51,553 nt of DNA from Tessaracoccus sp. SD287 (GTDB lineage: Bacteria; Actinomycetota; Actinomycetes; Propionibacteriales; Propionibacteriaceae). Of the stretch, positions 1 to 7,610 are shown piece by piece. The translations under genes were made by a program, and so were the position numbers. The stretch spans positions 1-51,553 of the forward strand of contig NZ_JADIJQ010000021.1 of assembly GCF_017355265.1 (NCBI RefSeq), given 5' to 3'. The notes below the pieces were generated by a model. The model saw nothing but the letters and a program-made list of their open reading frames with translations. It was not told the origin of the DNA and did no database searches. Each line of letters opens with the position of its first letter. Positions within the stretch are counted from its first letter, which is position 1.

Positions 1-137
1 CCCGGCAAGTTGCCCGGCCTGTTCGGTGCGGTGGATCCACCGGTCGACTCTGTCCATGCTCTATCGTACACAGGTACGAATCACGAGCACAAGAGCCGAC
101 CCGGAAATTTCTCAGAATCTCTGGTGTGGTTTCTCGG

Positions 138-260
138 TCAGCGTGCGACCAGAGTGGTGGCCTTGTCGAGGTCGGTGCCGTGGCGGTCCTTCTCGACTTC
201 CAGGTCGTAGTCGGTGTGGATGTTGATCCAGAACTGGTCCGAGCACACTCGCCCGGGTCC
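138..260 (-). pseudogene. 3' remnant of a HigA-family antitoxin gene
   Basis: Read on the minus strand, the 40 codons after the stop of the DUF2891 gene are open in the same frame up to a TGA at 138-140. They encode SDQFWINIHTDYDLEVEKDR and about 16 more residues. The FWxNxxxxYDLE pattern is the conserved C-terminal segment of HigA-type (XRE/HTH) antitoxins, which normally read like EFWLNLQxxYDLE. The HTH part and any start codon are missing, because the sequence upstream is the end of the intact DUF2891 gene. I read this as a decayed tail of an old toxin-antitoxin locus. A chance ORF is unlikely given the match to the family motif, but the fragment is short. Confidence 0.6.
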
Positions 261-1286
261 TCACAGCAGGGCGAAGGACGCCAGCCAGTGGGTGCTCATG
301 AAGTCGCCCTCGGTGATCGCCAGCCCAGCCCAGCCGTACTGCTCGGCCGAGGAGTCCAGCACCGACGTGCGAGCCGGGTCGTCCAACCACGGCGCCAGGC
401 GACGCAGCATGGCCGAGCGCGACAGCGCCAGTCCGTACAGATGGACGGCCTGGCCGTCGCTCGGGTCCAGCACCTCGGGAACCCGCAGCAGCGCGTCGCC
501 CGGTTCGCCGAGCACCGGCAGAAAGGTGCGCAGCCAGGCGCCGAACTCGACTGGCCCGAGTATCCGGCGCATCAGGTCGGCCTCGGTCAGTGCGGGGGAC
601 AGGAAGTCCGCACCGGACGGCTCCCACTGGCTGGGGTAGTCGACGTCGTCGGCGAACCAGGCCAGGGCTGCCGCATCGATGGCCGCGACCACGTCGGTGC
701 GTCCCAGGTGCTCCTGCGCATCGCGGACCAGACCCAGGGCGAAGGCGGTGTTGGAGTGGACGCCGTGGCGCACCGGGGCGGCCAGGTTCGGCAGCCACGC
801 CAGCAACAGGTCGCAGACCAGGTCCGCCAGGGGGCGCAACGCCCCGGCCCACCCGCGGGCACTGGCGGCGAGCGGCCCGGAACCGTCGGCGAGGCGCTGG
901 GCGGTGGCCGCCACCAGGCAGGCCCAGGCCCAGCCGTAGGGCCGCTCGAAACTGCGGTGGCTGGCCAGGTAGTCCACCTCGACGCCGATGTTCTGGCTGG
1001 TCAGCCGGGTGTCGAGTTCGTCGAGCAGGTCGCGGTAGGGGGCTGCAGTGAGATCGCCGGCAGCCTCCAGCAGCAGCATTGCCGACCACTGCATGTGCGC
1101 CGAGGAGTGCCAGTCGAGGCTGCCGTGGAAGGCGGGGTGCAGCCGGCTCGGGGTGACGTCACAATCCTCGGCCGACAACGACAGGTGGGACGAGACCCAC
1201 GGCCAGGGTGTGCGCAGGGCGCGGACGACGGTGGTGGCCCAGTCGGAGCCATGGTGCTGGATGCGGGCAGCGGTGGTCTCGTCCAT
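261..1286 (-). CDS. DUF2891 family protein
   Basis: The 341-residue protein has the DUF2891 hallmark near its N-terminus (HPAFHGSLDWHSSAHMQW, about residues 51-68) and the family's helical, Trp/His-rich make-up. It has no signal peptide or membrane segment. The fold of the family is a helical barrel resembling carbohydrate-active enzymes, but no reaction is established, so I give none. The ATG at 1286 has no Shine-Dalgarno sequence. A TAAACT hexamer lies 6 nt before it on the minus strand, which suggests a leaderless mRNA. It is transcribed divergently from the SOS operon, and its stop is followed directly by the HigA-like remnant. Confidence 0.8.
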   Translation of the reverse strand: MDETTAARIQHHGSDWATTVVRALRTPWPWVSSHLSLSAEDCDVTPSRLHPAFHGSLDWHSSAHMQWSAMLLLEAAGDLTAAPYRDLLDELDTRLTSQNIGVEVDYLASHRSFERPYGWAWACLVAATAQRLADGSGPLAASARGWAGALRPLADLVCDLLLAWLPNLAAPVRHGVHSNTAFALGLVRDAQEHLGRTDVVAAIDAAALAWFADDVDYPSQWEPSGADFLSPALTEADLMRRILGPVEFGAWLRTFLPVLGEPGDALLRVPEVLDPSDGQAVHLYGLALSRSAMLRRLAPWLDDPARTSVLDSSAEQYGWAGLAITEGDFMSTHWLASFALL

Positions 1287-1292
1287 GGTGGC

Positions 1293-1298
1293 AGTTTA
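1293..1298 (-). promoter_or_regulatory. -10 hexamer of a probable leaderless promoter for the DUF2891 gene
   Basis: The minus strand reads TAAACT followed by 6 nt and then the ATG at 1286. No convincing -35 hexamer is visible. The start point would fall at or next to the ATG. Confidence 0.45.
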
Positions 1299-1308
1299 TC
1301 GACGGGGC

Positions 1309-1339
1309 TTGACGACGTCGGGTGGCGTGGGGTTATAGT
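1309..1339 (+). promoter_or_regulatory. Sigma-70-type promoter of the DNA-damage operon
   Basis: TTGACG at 1309-1314 and TATAGT at 1334-1339 are separated by 19 nt (18 nt if TTATAG at 1333 is used). The predicted start point, near 1346, abuts the LexA box at 1348-1363, so LexA would block RNA polymerase. Confidence 0.6.
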
Positions 1340-1347
1340 GGAGGTGT

Positions 1348-1363
1348 TCGAACGGGTGTTCGA
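1348..1363 (+). promoter_or_regulatory. LexA (SOS) box
   Basis: TCGAACGGGTGTTCGA is a perfect match to the actinobacterial SOS-box consensus TCGAAC-N4-GTTCGA. It lies just downstream of the -10 hexamer of the operon promoter. This places DUF6504, the HEPN gene, dnaE2 and dinB under DNA-damage control. Confidence 0.88.
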
Positions 1364-1624
1364 TTGACGAGTCAGGGGAAGGCTCGTGGTGCTCCTTGCC
1401 AAGGGGAGCGCCGGACACCTGTTGGAGCACTGGGACGGCCCCGGTGCGGATGGCTTCGACCCCTGTCCGCGCCGGGGTTCCCGACACCCCGGGTCGAATC
1501 GGCGGTGGGCGCATTCCCGGCGCACCGTGAACTGTCGATGGGGCGCGGTCCGGCCAACCGGTCGGACGCCAGCGTAGCCCGCGGTGCCAGCAGCGCCGGG
1601 CGTGTGAGTAGGGGAAGACTCAAC
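1364..1624 (+). other. Long structured leader of the SOS operon, no recognisable gene
   Basis: About 260 nt separate the LexA box from the first gene. No ORF here resembles a known protein. The RNA can form a 12-bp stem (1439-1450 with 1466-1477, one G-T wobble, 15-nt loop) or instead a perfect 7-bp stem (1472-1478 with 1486-1492). The two share bases 1472-1477 and exclude each other. A role as attenuator or RNA switch is only a possibility in such GC-rich DNA. Confidence 0.4.
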
Positions 1625-1942
1625 ATGCGTAGACGCGACGACCCGATCGAGGTCACCTGCGACCGTCACGATGCACCCAGCCGGTTCAGCTGGCGAGGCG
1701 CCCTGTGGCGAGTGCTCGCCGTCGAGAACCGCTGGGTCGAGACCGGTTCGTGGTGGACCGGGGCCCAGGTGCGGGCCGCCCGGGGGGAACACCTCGACCC
1801 CGATGACGACGCCGACCTGCTCGACGAGGTGACGGTGTGGCGCGTGGAGGCCGCGAACGGACTGCCCGGCAGCCGCGGCATCTACGAACTTGCCCATTCC
1901 CCCACGCGGGGACGGTGGCAGCTGCGGGGGGTGCTGGACTGA
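1625..1942 (+). CDS. DUF6504 family protein, first gene of the SOS operon
   Basis: The 105-residue soluble protein has the DUF6504 core: an N-terminal PIEV segment, FSWRGALWRVLAVENRWVET around residues 20-39, a WW pair, and a C-terminal segment RGIYELAHSPTRGRWQLRGV. In other actinobacteria this family sits next to dnaE2, imuB or dinB genes, so a part in translesion synthesis or its control is likely. No biochemical role is known to me. I chose the ATG at 1625 because AGGGGAAG lies about 8 nt before it; the frame stays open upstream but shows no conservation or better start. The stop overlaps the next ATG by 1 nt. Confidence 0.75.
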   Translation: MRRRDDPIEVTCDRHDAPSRFSWRGALWRVLAVENRWVETGSWWTGAQVRAARGEHLDPDDDADLLDEVTVWRVEAANGLPGSRGIYELAHSPTRGRWQLRGVLD

Positions 1943-2355
1943 TGAGCACGCCCGAACCCCGCACCCCCGAACCGAACTGGGTGCCCGACATCCGTCTGGC
2001 CCGCACCCTGGTGATCGAGGCACTGCTGTGCGACACCGACGCCGAGCGCTACCTGCAGGCCCAGCGGGCCGTGGCGCTGGCCGCCGACGCTGCCGTGCTG
2101 GCCCGCACCGGACGGCGCATCCCCACCGATCTGGGCGATCCCTGGCCGCTGGTCGCGCGTGCCGTGCCCGGGCTGGGTGAGTGGGCGGCCTACTTCGCTG
2201 CCACCCAACCGCGCCGCCGCGCCGTCGCCGCCGGACGACTGGCGGTCGGCACCCGCGAGGCCGACGACCTGGTCCGTGACGCCGACCGCTTCTGCGAGGC
2301 CGTGATCACCTGGGCCGAGCAGCCCCACCAGTGGGAGGGCAGGGCCATCGGATGA
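1942..2355 (+). CDS. SAV_6107-type HEPN domain protein
   Basis: The 137-residue, all-helical protein matches the SAV_6107 HEPN family: an alpha-helical run with AERYLQAQRAVALAADAAVL around residues 32-51, a GLGEWAAYFA segment, and a C-terminal ADDLVRDADRFCEAV stretch. The catalytic RxxxxH motif of HEPN ribonucleases is not present, so a binding or scaffold role fits better than RNA cleavage. It is translationally coupled on both sides, with its ATG in the DUF6504 stop and its TGA overlapping the dnaE2 start. This fixed linkage to dnaE2 in actinobacteria points to a helper function in lesion bypass, which is an inference. Confidence 0.75.
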   Translation: MSTPEPRTPEPNWVPDIRLARTLVIEALLCDTDAERYLQAQRAVALAADAAVLARTGRRIPTDLGDPWPLVARAVPGLGEWAAYFAATQPRRRAVAAGRLAVGTREADDLVRDADRFCEAVITWAEQPHQWEGRAIG

Positions 2356-5300
2356 ATGACCCCTTCGTGCACCTGCGGGTGGCCTCGGGCTACTCACTGC
2401 AGCACGGCGCCTCCCACCCCGGTGACCTGGTGGCCGCCGCCGCCGACCACGGCATGGACACCCTCGCCCTGACCGACCGGGACGGGCTCTACGGCGTCAT
2501 CCGCTTCGCCAAGGCCTGCCTCAAGCACGGCATCGCCCCGGTGGTGGGTGCCGACCTGGCCATCCCCGACCCGTGGCGGCGGGCCCCGGCCCGTCGCAGC
2601 ACCGCCGCGCGTGGTGGCGAGATCCGTGACCAGCGGCTGCCGCGGGTGGTGGTGCTGGCCACCTCGCGCCAGGGCTGGGCCAACCTGTGCCGGCTGACCA
2701 CGGCCACCCATCTGGCCGGTCACCGCGGTGAACCGGTCAGCAGCCTGGACCTGATCGCCGAGCATGCCGGCGACGGCGACCTGCTGGTGATGCTGGGCTC
2801 CGACTCACCCGTGGGCGTCGCCGTCGCCGAGGGTGACCGGTTGCGTGCCCAGGCCGAGCTGCGCCGCTGGGTCGAGGCGCTGGGCCCCGACCAGGTGGCG
2901 CTGGCCGCCACCAACCACCAGGTCAAGGGCCATGGGGTGAACTCGGCCGCCCAGGCCGGTGCCCTGGTGGAACTGGCCGACCAGCACCACCTGACCGCGG
3001 TGCTCGCCAACCAGGTGCGGATGGCCCGCCGCCAGCAGGCGCCCACCCTGGACGTCCTGGACGCCGCCCGCCGACTGGTACCCCTCGACCTGCGCAACGT
3101 TGACCGACGCAACGCCGAGGGCTGGCTCAAACCGGGCAAGCAGATGATCGACATTGCCGAACAGGTCGCTGACCGCTCCGGACGACGCGGCGGCCCGGAC
3201 GGTGCCGAACGGCTGATCGCCGACACCCGGCTGCTGGCCCAGCGCTGTCGACTCGACCCCCACGCCGACCTCGGCCTGGGCGAGATCCACCTGCCCGAGT
3301 TCGGGGTGCTCGGCACCACCGCCGACCAGGCCATGACGGTGCTGCGGCAGCGGTGCGAGGCCGGCATCACCAGCCGCTACGACCACTACCAGCACCCCCG
3401 GGTCGTCCAGCGACTCGACGAGGAACTGGCGGTGATCGACCACCTCGGTTTCGCGTCCTACTTCCTGACCGTCGGCGACGTGGTGGGCCTGGTCCGCGAG
3501 ATGAACATTCGCTGCGCCGCCCGCGGGTCGGGTGCCGGCAGTCTGGTCAACCACCTGCTCGGCATCTCCGGGGTCGACCCGCTGGCCCACGGGCTGGTGA
3601 TGGAACGCTTCCTGTCGCCGCTGCGCCGGGCGCTGCCCGACATCGACCTCGACGTCGAGTCGGCCCGGCGCACCGAGGTCTACGAAAAGGTGCTGGACGT
3701 CTTCGGCAGCGAACGGGTCGCCTGCGTGGCCATGCTGGAGACCTACCGCGTCCGCCACGCCGTTCGTGATGTCGGCAATGCGCTCAGCATGCCCCCCGGC
3801 GAGGTGGACGCCATCGCCAAGGCCTTCCCCCACATTCGGGCCCGGGACGCCCGACAGGCCATGCGCGACCTGCCCGAGCTGCGGGCCGCCGGCCTGGCCG
3901 AACGCCGCCTCGACGTCTTCTTCGAACTGGTCGAATCGTTGGACGGGCTGCCCCGCCACGTCGCGCTGCACCCCTGCGGAATCCTGCTCAGCGACGCCAC
4001 CCTGGGGGATCGCACCCCGATCGAGGCCAGCCACGGTGGCTTCCCGATGAGCCAGTTCGACAAGGACGACGTCGAGGACATCGGCCTGCTGAAACTCGAC
4101 GTGCTCGGCATCCGGATGCAGTCGGCCATCTCGCACTGCCTGGACGAGATCGACCGCACCGGCCATCAGTCGCCGCCCATCGACGACCTGGGCCCCTTCG
4201 ACGACCCCGACACCTACGACATGATCGGCCATGCCGCCACCCTGGGCTGCTTCCAGATCGAGTCACCCGGCCAGCGCGAACTGGTCGGCAAGTTCGGGCC
4301 GTCCACCTTCACCGACATCATCATTGACATCTCGCTGTTTCGTCCCGGGCCGGTGAAGTCCGACATGGTGGTGCCGTTCCTGAATGCCCGACAGGGCTGG
4401 AACCAGCCGAAGTACCTGCACCCCGACCTGGAACCGGTGCTGGCCGAGACCGGTGGGGTGGTGGTCTTCCACGAGCAGGTCATCCGCATCGTCGCGGTGA
4501 TGACCGGCTGCAGCCTGGCCCAGGCCGATGAGGTCCGCCGCGCGCTGGGCGACCTGGCCGGCCAGCGCGACGTGCAGGACTGGTTCGGTCCGATCGCCCG
4601 GGAACGTGGGTACCCGGCCGAGACCGTCGAGAAGGTCTGGCAGGTGCTGGTCGCCTTCGCCTCCTTCGGTTTCTGCAAGGCCCACGCGGCTGCCTTCGCG
4701 CTGCCGACCTACCAGTCGGCCTGGCTGAAGCGGCACTACCCGGCCCACTTCGTCGCCGGGCTGCTCACCCACGACCCCGGCATGTACCCCAAGCGGCTGA
4801 TCGCCGAGGAGGCGCGCCGCATGCAGGTGCCGTTGCTCGGCCTGGACGTGAACCGCAGCGGCGCCACCTGGCAGGTCGAATGCCTGCACGGCCCCGACTG
4901 GGTGCCACCGCTCAGCGGCCATGCCGACCCGCGGGCCACACCCACCCCGACCACGGTTCTGGATGCCCAGGGGCTTCCCGACGACAGCGCCCACGGCCTG
5001 CGCACCGCCCTGGCCGAGGTCAAGGGCATCAGCCAGTCCGAGGTGCTGCGCATCGCCGCCGGTCAGCCCTACACCTCGCTCACCGACTTCTGGAACCGGG
5101 CCGGGGTCGAGGCTCCCGTGGTGGAACGGCTGGTGCTGGCCGGCGCCTTCGACGACCTCTACCGGGTCGGCCAGGACGTCGGTGTGCTCGCCGAGGGACA
5201 GGTCACCCGCCGAGACCTGCTGCTGGCCACCGCCGACCTCCGCCGACTGCAGGTGGTCGAGAACCGCACCGCCGCCCGGGCCAGGGGACTGGTGCGCAGC

Positions 5301-6320
5301 AAGTCCTACGAACAACCACGCGAGGATGGCCCGGCCAGCGTGCGGACGCGGGCCCGCCGCCAGGCCGCCGCCGAGGTGGTGCCGTCCCGGGTGGCCGAGT
5401 CGTTCACGGGCATCCAACTGGCACTGGACTTCAGCGACCCGGCCGAGGCCGACCCGACCGTCGAGCAGTGGGACCCCGACCTGTGGGGCCACGACCCCCA
5501 CGACCCCCACGACCCCGACGACCGGACGTCGGGCCCGGGGCAGACCACCCCCACCGACGTGGCCGCCACCGGACTGCCCGAGATGACCCGCATCGAACGC
5601 CTCGCCAGCGAACTCGACATCCTCGGCATGGACACCAGCCAGCACATCATGGACTTCTACCGCAGCTTCCTCGACGACCTCGGCATTGCCTGGTCGCGCG
5701 ACCTGCACGGCCGCCGCAACCAGTCCGAGGTGCTGGTCGCCGGGGTCAAGGTCGCCACCCAGACCCCGCCGGTCAGGTCCGGACGACGGGTGGTGTTCCT
5801 GACCCTGGACGACTCCACGGGCCCGGTCGATGCCACCTTCTTCGAGGACGCCCAGGGCGCCTACGCCCACACCGTCTTCGCCAGCTGGTTGCTGCTGGTG
5901 CGGGGGGTGATCCGACGCACCGGACCGCAGGGACTGTCACTGCGGGCGACCGGCGCCTGGGACCTGCAGGGCCTGTTCGAGGTGTGGAAACAGGCGTTGG
6001 AGTCCGACGGTGACCGGCGGGCAGCCACCGCCGCCATCACCGCCATCATCACTCAGGCGCCTCGTCCGGTCGAGGCTCCCCGCGGGGCCGCAGCCCGAAT
6101 GCGTGGTGGCCAGTTGGCCCAGGGCGCCGACCCGCGGGACGGCACCGTGGGCGATGCCCAGCAGCACACCCGCGCCGGCGGCATGGGGCAGCGCCGGGTG
6201 CTGGTGCATCCCAGCGGGTACCAGCAGTCGCCCTATGCCGACGTCAAACCGGCCGGCAGCCCGGCCGACCAGGCACCGCGCAAGCTGTGGCACTCCAGCC
6301 CCGGAAGCTCAGGCAGGTGA
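2352..6320 (+). CDS. dnaE2: Error-prone DNA polymerase III alpha subunit DnaE2
   Basis: This 1322-residue C-family polymerase copies damaged DNA after SOS induction. It has an N-terminal PHP domain (from about residue 4, HLRVASGYSLQHGASHPGDL) that lacks the usual metal-binding HxH. The palm holds PDIDLD (P429; catalytic D430 and D432) and KLDVLG (D583). A helix-hairpin-helix part and a C-terminal OB fold (about residues 1130-1210) follow. The tail KLWHSSPGSSGR is typical of actinobacterial DnaE2. At 1322 residues it is longer than the usual 1050-1150, with a low-complexity HDP-repeat linker near residues 1050-1060. I chose the ATG at 2352 because it overlaps the HEPN stop; the frame is open 21 nt further upstream. 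Confidence 0.93.
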   Translation: MNDPFVHLRVASGYSLQHGASHPGDLVAAAADHGMDTLALTDRDGLYGVIRFAKACLKHGIAPVVGADLAIPDPWRRAPARRSTAARGGEIRDQRLPRVVVLATSRQGWANLCRLTTATHLAGHRGEPVSSLDLIAEHAGDGDLLVMLGSDSPVGVAVAEGDRLRAQAELRRWVEALGPDQVALAATNHQVKGHGVNSAAQAGALVELADQHHLTAVLANQVRMARRQQAPTLDVLDAARRLVPLDLRNVDRRNAEGWLKPGKQMIDIAEQVADRSGRRGGPDGAERLIADTRLLAQRCRLDPHADLGLGEIHLPEFGVLGTTADQAMTVLRQRCEAGITSRYDHYQHPRVVQRLDEELAVIDHLGFASYFLTVGDVVGLVREMNIRCAARGSGAGSLVNHLLGISGVDPLAHGLVMERFLSPLRRALPDIDLDVESARRTEVYEKVLDVFGSERVACVAMLETYRVRHAVRDVGNALSMPPGEVDAIAKAFPHIRARDARQAMRDLPELRAAGLAERRLDVFFELVESLDGLPRHVALHPCGILLSDATLGDRTPIEASHGGFPMSQFDKDDVEDIGLLKLDVLGIRMQSAISHCLDEIDRTGHQSPPIDDLGPFDDPDTYDMIGHAATLGCFQIESPGQRELVGKFGPSTFTDIIIDISLFRPGPVKSDMVVPFLNARQGWNQPKYLHPDLEPVLAETGGVVVFHEQVIRIVAVMTGCSLAQADEVRRALGDLAGQRDVQDWFGPIARERGYPAETVEKVWQVLVAFASFGFCKAHAAAFALPTYQSAWLKRHYPAHFVAGLLTHDPGMYPKRLIAEEARRMQVPLLGLDVNRSGATWQVECLHGPDWVPPLSGHADPRATPTPTTVLDAQGLPDDSAHGLRTALAEVKGISQSEVLRIAAGQPYTSLTDFWNRAGVEAPVVERLVLAGAFDDLYRVGQDVGVLAEGQVTRRDLLLATADLRRLQVVENRTAARARGLVRSKSYEQPREDGPASVRTRARRQAAAEVVPSRVAESFTGIQLALDFSDPAEADPTVEQWDPDLWGHDPHDPHDPDDRTSGPGQTTPTDVAATGLPEMTRIERLASELDILGMDTSQHIMDFYRSFLDDLGIAWSRDLHGRRNQSEVLVAGVKVATQTPPVRSGRRVVFLTLDDSTGPVDATFFEDAQGAYAHTVFASWLLLVRGVIRRTGPQGLSLRATGAWDLQGLFEVWKQALESDGDRRAATAAITAIITQAPRPVEAPRGAAARMRGGQLAQGADPRDGTVGDAQQHTRAGGMGQRRVLVHPSGYQQSPYADVKPAGSPADQAPRKLWHSSPGSSGR

Positions 6321-6322
6321 CC

Positions 6323-7591
6323 ATGGAACAACCCGTGGGGGTGCAGGGGGTCACCCCCCGCGAACAACCCGTGGGGGTGCAGGGGGTCACCCCCCGCGAA
6401 CAACACGTGGGGGTGCAGGGGGTCACCCCCCGCGAACAGCACCGCGTCATCATGCATGTCGACATGGACGCCTTCTACGCCTCGGTGGAGTTGTCCCGGC
6501 GCCCCGACCTGCGCGGCATCCCCATGTGGGTGGGTGGCGCCGAGCGGGGGGTGGTGCTGTCGGCCAGCTATGAGGCCCGGGCCCGGGGAGTGCGGTCCGG
6601 CATGCCCAGTTCCCGCGCCCGCCGACTGTGCCCCGAGGGGGTCCCGGTGCCACCGGACTACGACACCTACGCCGCGGTCAGCGATGGTGTCTTCGCGATT
6701 TTCCGCAGCATCACCGGGCAGGTCGAGGCCGTCTCCGTCGATGAGGCCTTCCTCGATGTCACCGGCACCCGACGTCGGCTCGGCACGCCCCTGCAGGTGG
6801 GCCAGCAGATTCGTGCCCAGGTCGCCGATGAGCAACGGATCACCTGTTCGGTCGGCATTGGTCCCAGCAAGTTCCTGGCCAAGTTGGCGTCGACCCACTG
6901 CAAACCCGATGGCATCCACGAGGTGCTGCCCCACCAGGTCACCGCCTTCCTGCACCCGCTTCCGGTCGAACGGATCTGGGGGGTGGGTGAGGCGACCGCC
7001 ACCAAACTGCACCGGCTGGGGTTGACCACCATCGGCCAACTGGCCCACACCCCCAGGGGGACCCTGCAGCGGGCAATGGGTGCCCATGCCGGCGGCTGGT
7101 TGCACGACCTGGCGTGGGGACGCGACTCGCGGCAGGTCACCAGTGCCCCCGCCGAGCGCAGCATCGGCGCGCAGGAAACGTTCAGTCGCGACACCGACGA
7201 CCCCGAGATCGTGCGGGTCGAGTTGCTGCGGATGGCCGCACGCACCACGTCACGGATGCGGCAGGCCGGGGTGCTCGGCCGTGGGGTGACCCTGTCGGTG
7301 CGTTTCTCGGACTTCACCACCATCACCCGCACCACCAGTCTGCCGACCCCGACCGACGTCACCGACGAGGTCTATGCCGGGGCGCTGCGCTGCTGGCACA
7401 AGCTGCACCTGCAGCGGGGACGGATCCGTCGGGTGGGGGTCCGGGTCGAGAACCTGGTCGACCGCGACGACGCCTACCAGCAGTTCACCCTGGACGCCCC
7501 GGAGCGGGGCATGCGCGAGGTCGAACTGGCAGCAGATGCGGTGATCGCCCGCTTCGGGCCGCAGGCCATCCAGCGGGGGAGCCTCACCTAG
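6323..7591 (+). CDS. dinB: Y-family DNA polymerase IV (DinB)
   Basis: Lesion-bypass polymerase with an intact active site: VDMDAFYASVE (D47, D49) and VDEAFLD (D140, E141), then the HhH part (VERIWGVGEATATKLHRLGL) and the little finger (SIGAQETFSRD onward). It is therefore a working polymerase, not the inactive ImuB usually paired with DnaE2. I chose the ATG at 6323, 2 nt after the dnaE2 stop and preceded by AGGCAGG. This start makes the 36-bp repeats part of the protein as a 39-residue N-terminal extension. The alternative is the ATG at 6452, giving a normal DinB N-terminus (MHVDMDAF) but no Shine-Dalgarno. No QxxLF-type clamp-binding peptide is obvious at the C-terminus. Confidence 0.92.
   Translation: MEQPVGVQGVTPREQPVGVQGVTPREQHVGVQGVTPREQHRVIMHVDMDAFYASVELSRRPDLRGIPMWVGGAERGVVLSASYEARARGVRSGMPSSRARRLCPEGVPVPPDYDTYAAVSDGVFAIFRSITGQVEAVSVDEAFLDVTGTRRRLGTPLQVGQQIRAQVADEQRITCSVGIGPSKFLAKLASTHCKPDGIHEVLPHQVTAFLHPLPVERIWGVGEATATKLHRLGLTTIGQLAHTPRGTLQRAMGAHAGGWLHDLAWGRDSRQVTSAPAERSIGAQETFSRDTDDPEIVRVELLRMAARTTSRMRQAGVLGRGVTLSVRFSDFTTITRTTSLPTPTDVTDEVYAGALRCWHKLHLQRGRIRRVGVRVENLVDRDDAYQQFTLDAPERGMREVELAADAVIARFGPQAIQRGSLT
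6326..6442 (+). repeat. 36-bp tandem repeat, 3.25 copies, in the 5' end of dinB
   Basis: Units at 6326-6361, 6362-6397 and 6398-6433 are identical except for one C-to-A change in the third, and a partial fourth unit reads GAACAGCAC. Each unit is GAACAACCC followed by a 27-nt GC-rich core that starts GTGGGGGTGCAGGGGG and contains the dyad GGGGGTCACCCCC. In the dinB frame each unit encodes EQPVGVQGVTPR. The same core occurs once more at 40706-40732. Confidence 0.95.
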
Positions 7592-7610
7592 CCGGGAACA
7601 CGATCCGACT

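Noticed and set aside
112-1089. 325-codon frame overlapping the DUF2891 gene on the same strand
   Set aside because: It is Arg/Pro/Gly-rich with no family pattern and is out of frame with the recognisable DUF2891 motifs.
1386-1577. Small ORF in the SOS leader
   Set aside because: There is no ribosome site or similarity, and it crosses the hairpins. I prefer an untranslated leader, though a leader peptide is not excluded.
1322-1624. N-terminal extension of the DUF6504 gene
   Set aside because: The frame is open but reads as low-complexity residues across the LexA box and leader hairpins. The ATG at 1625 has the ribosome site and the conserved start.
6326-6442. 36-bp repeats as a possible CRISPR array
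   Set aside because: The units abut with no spacers, there are no cas genes, and they lie in frame in dinB.
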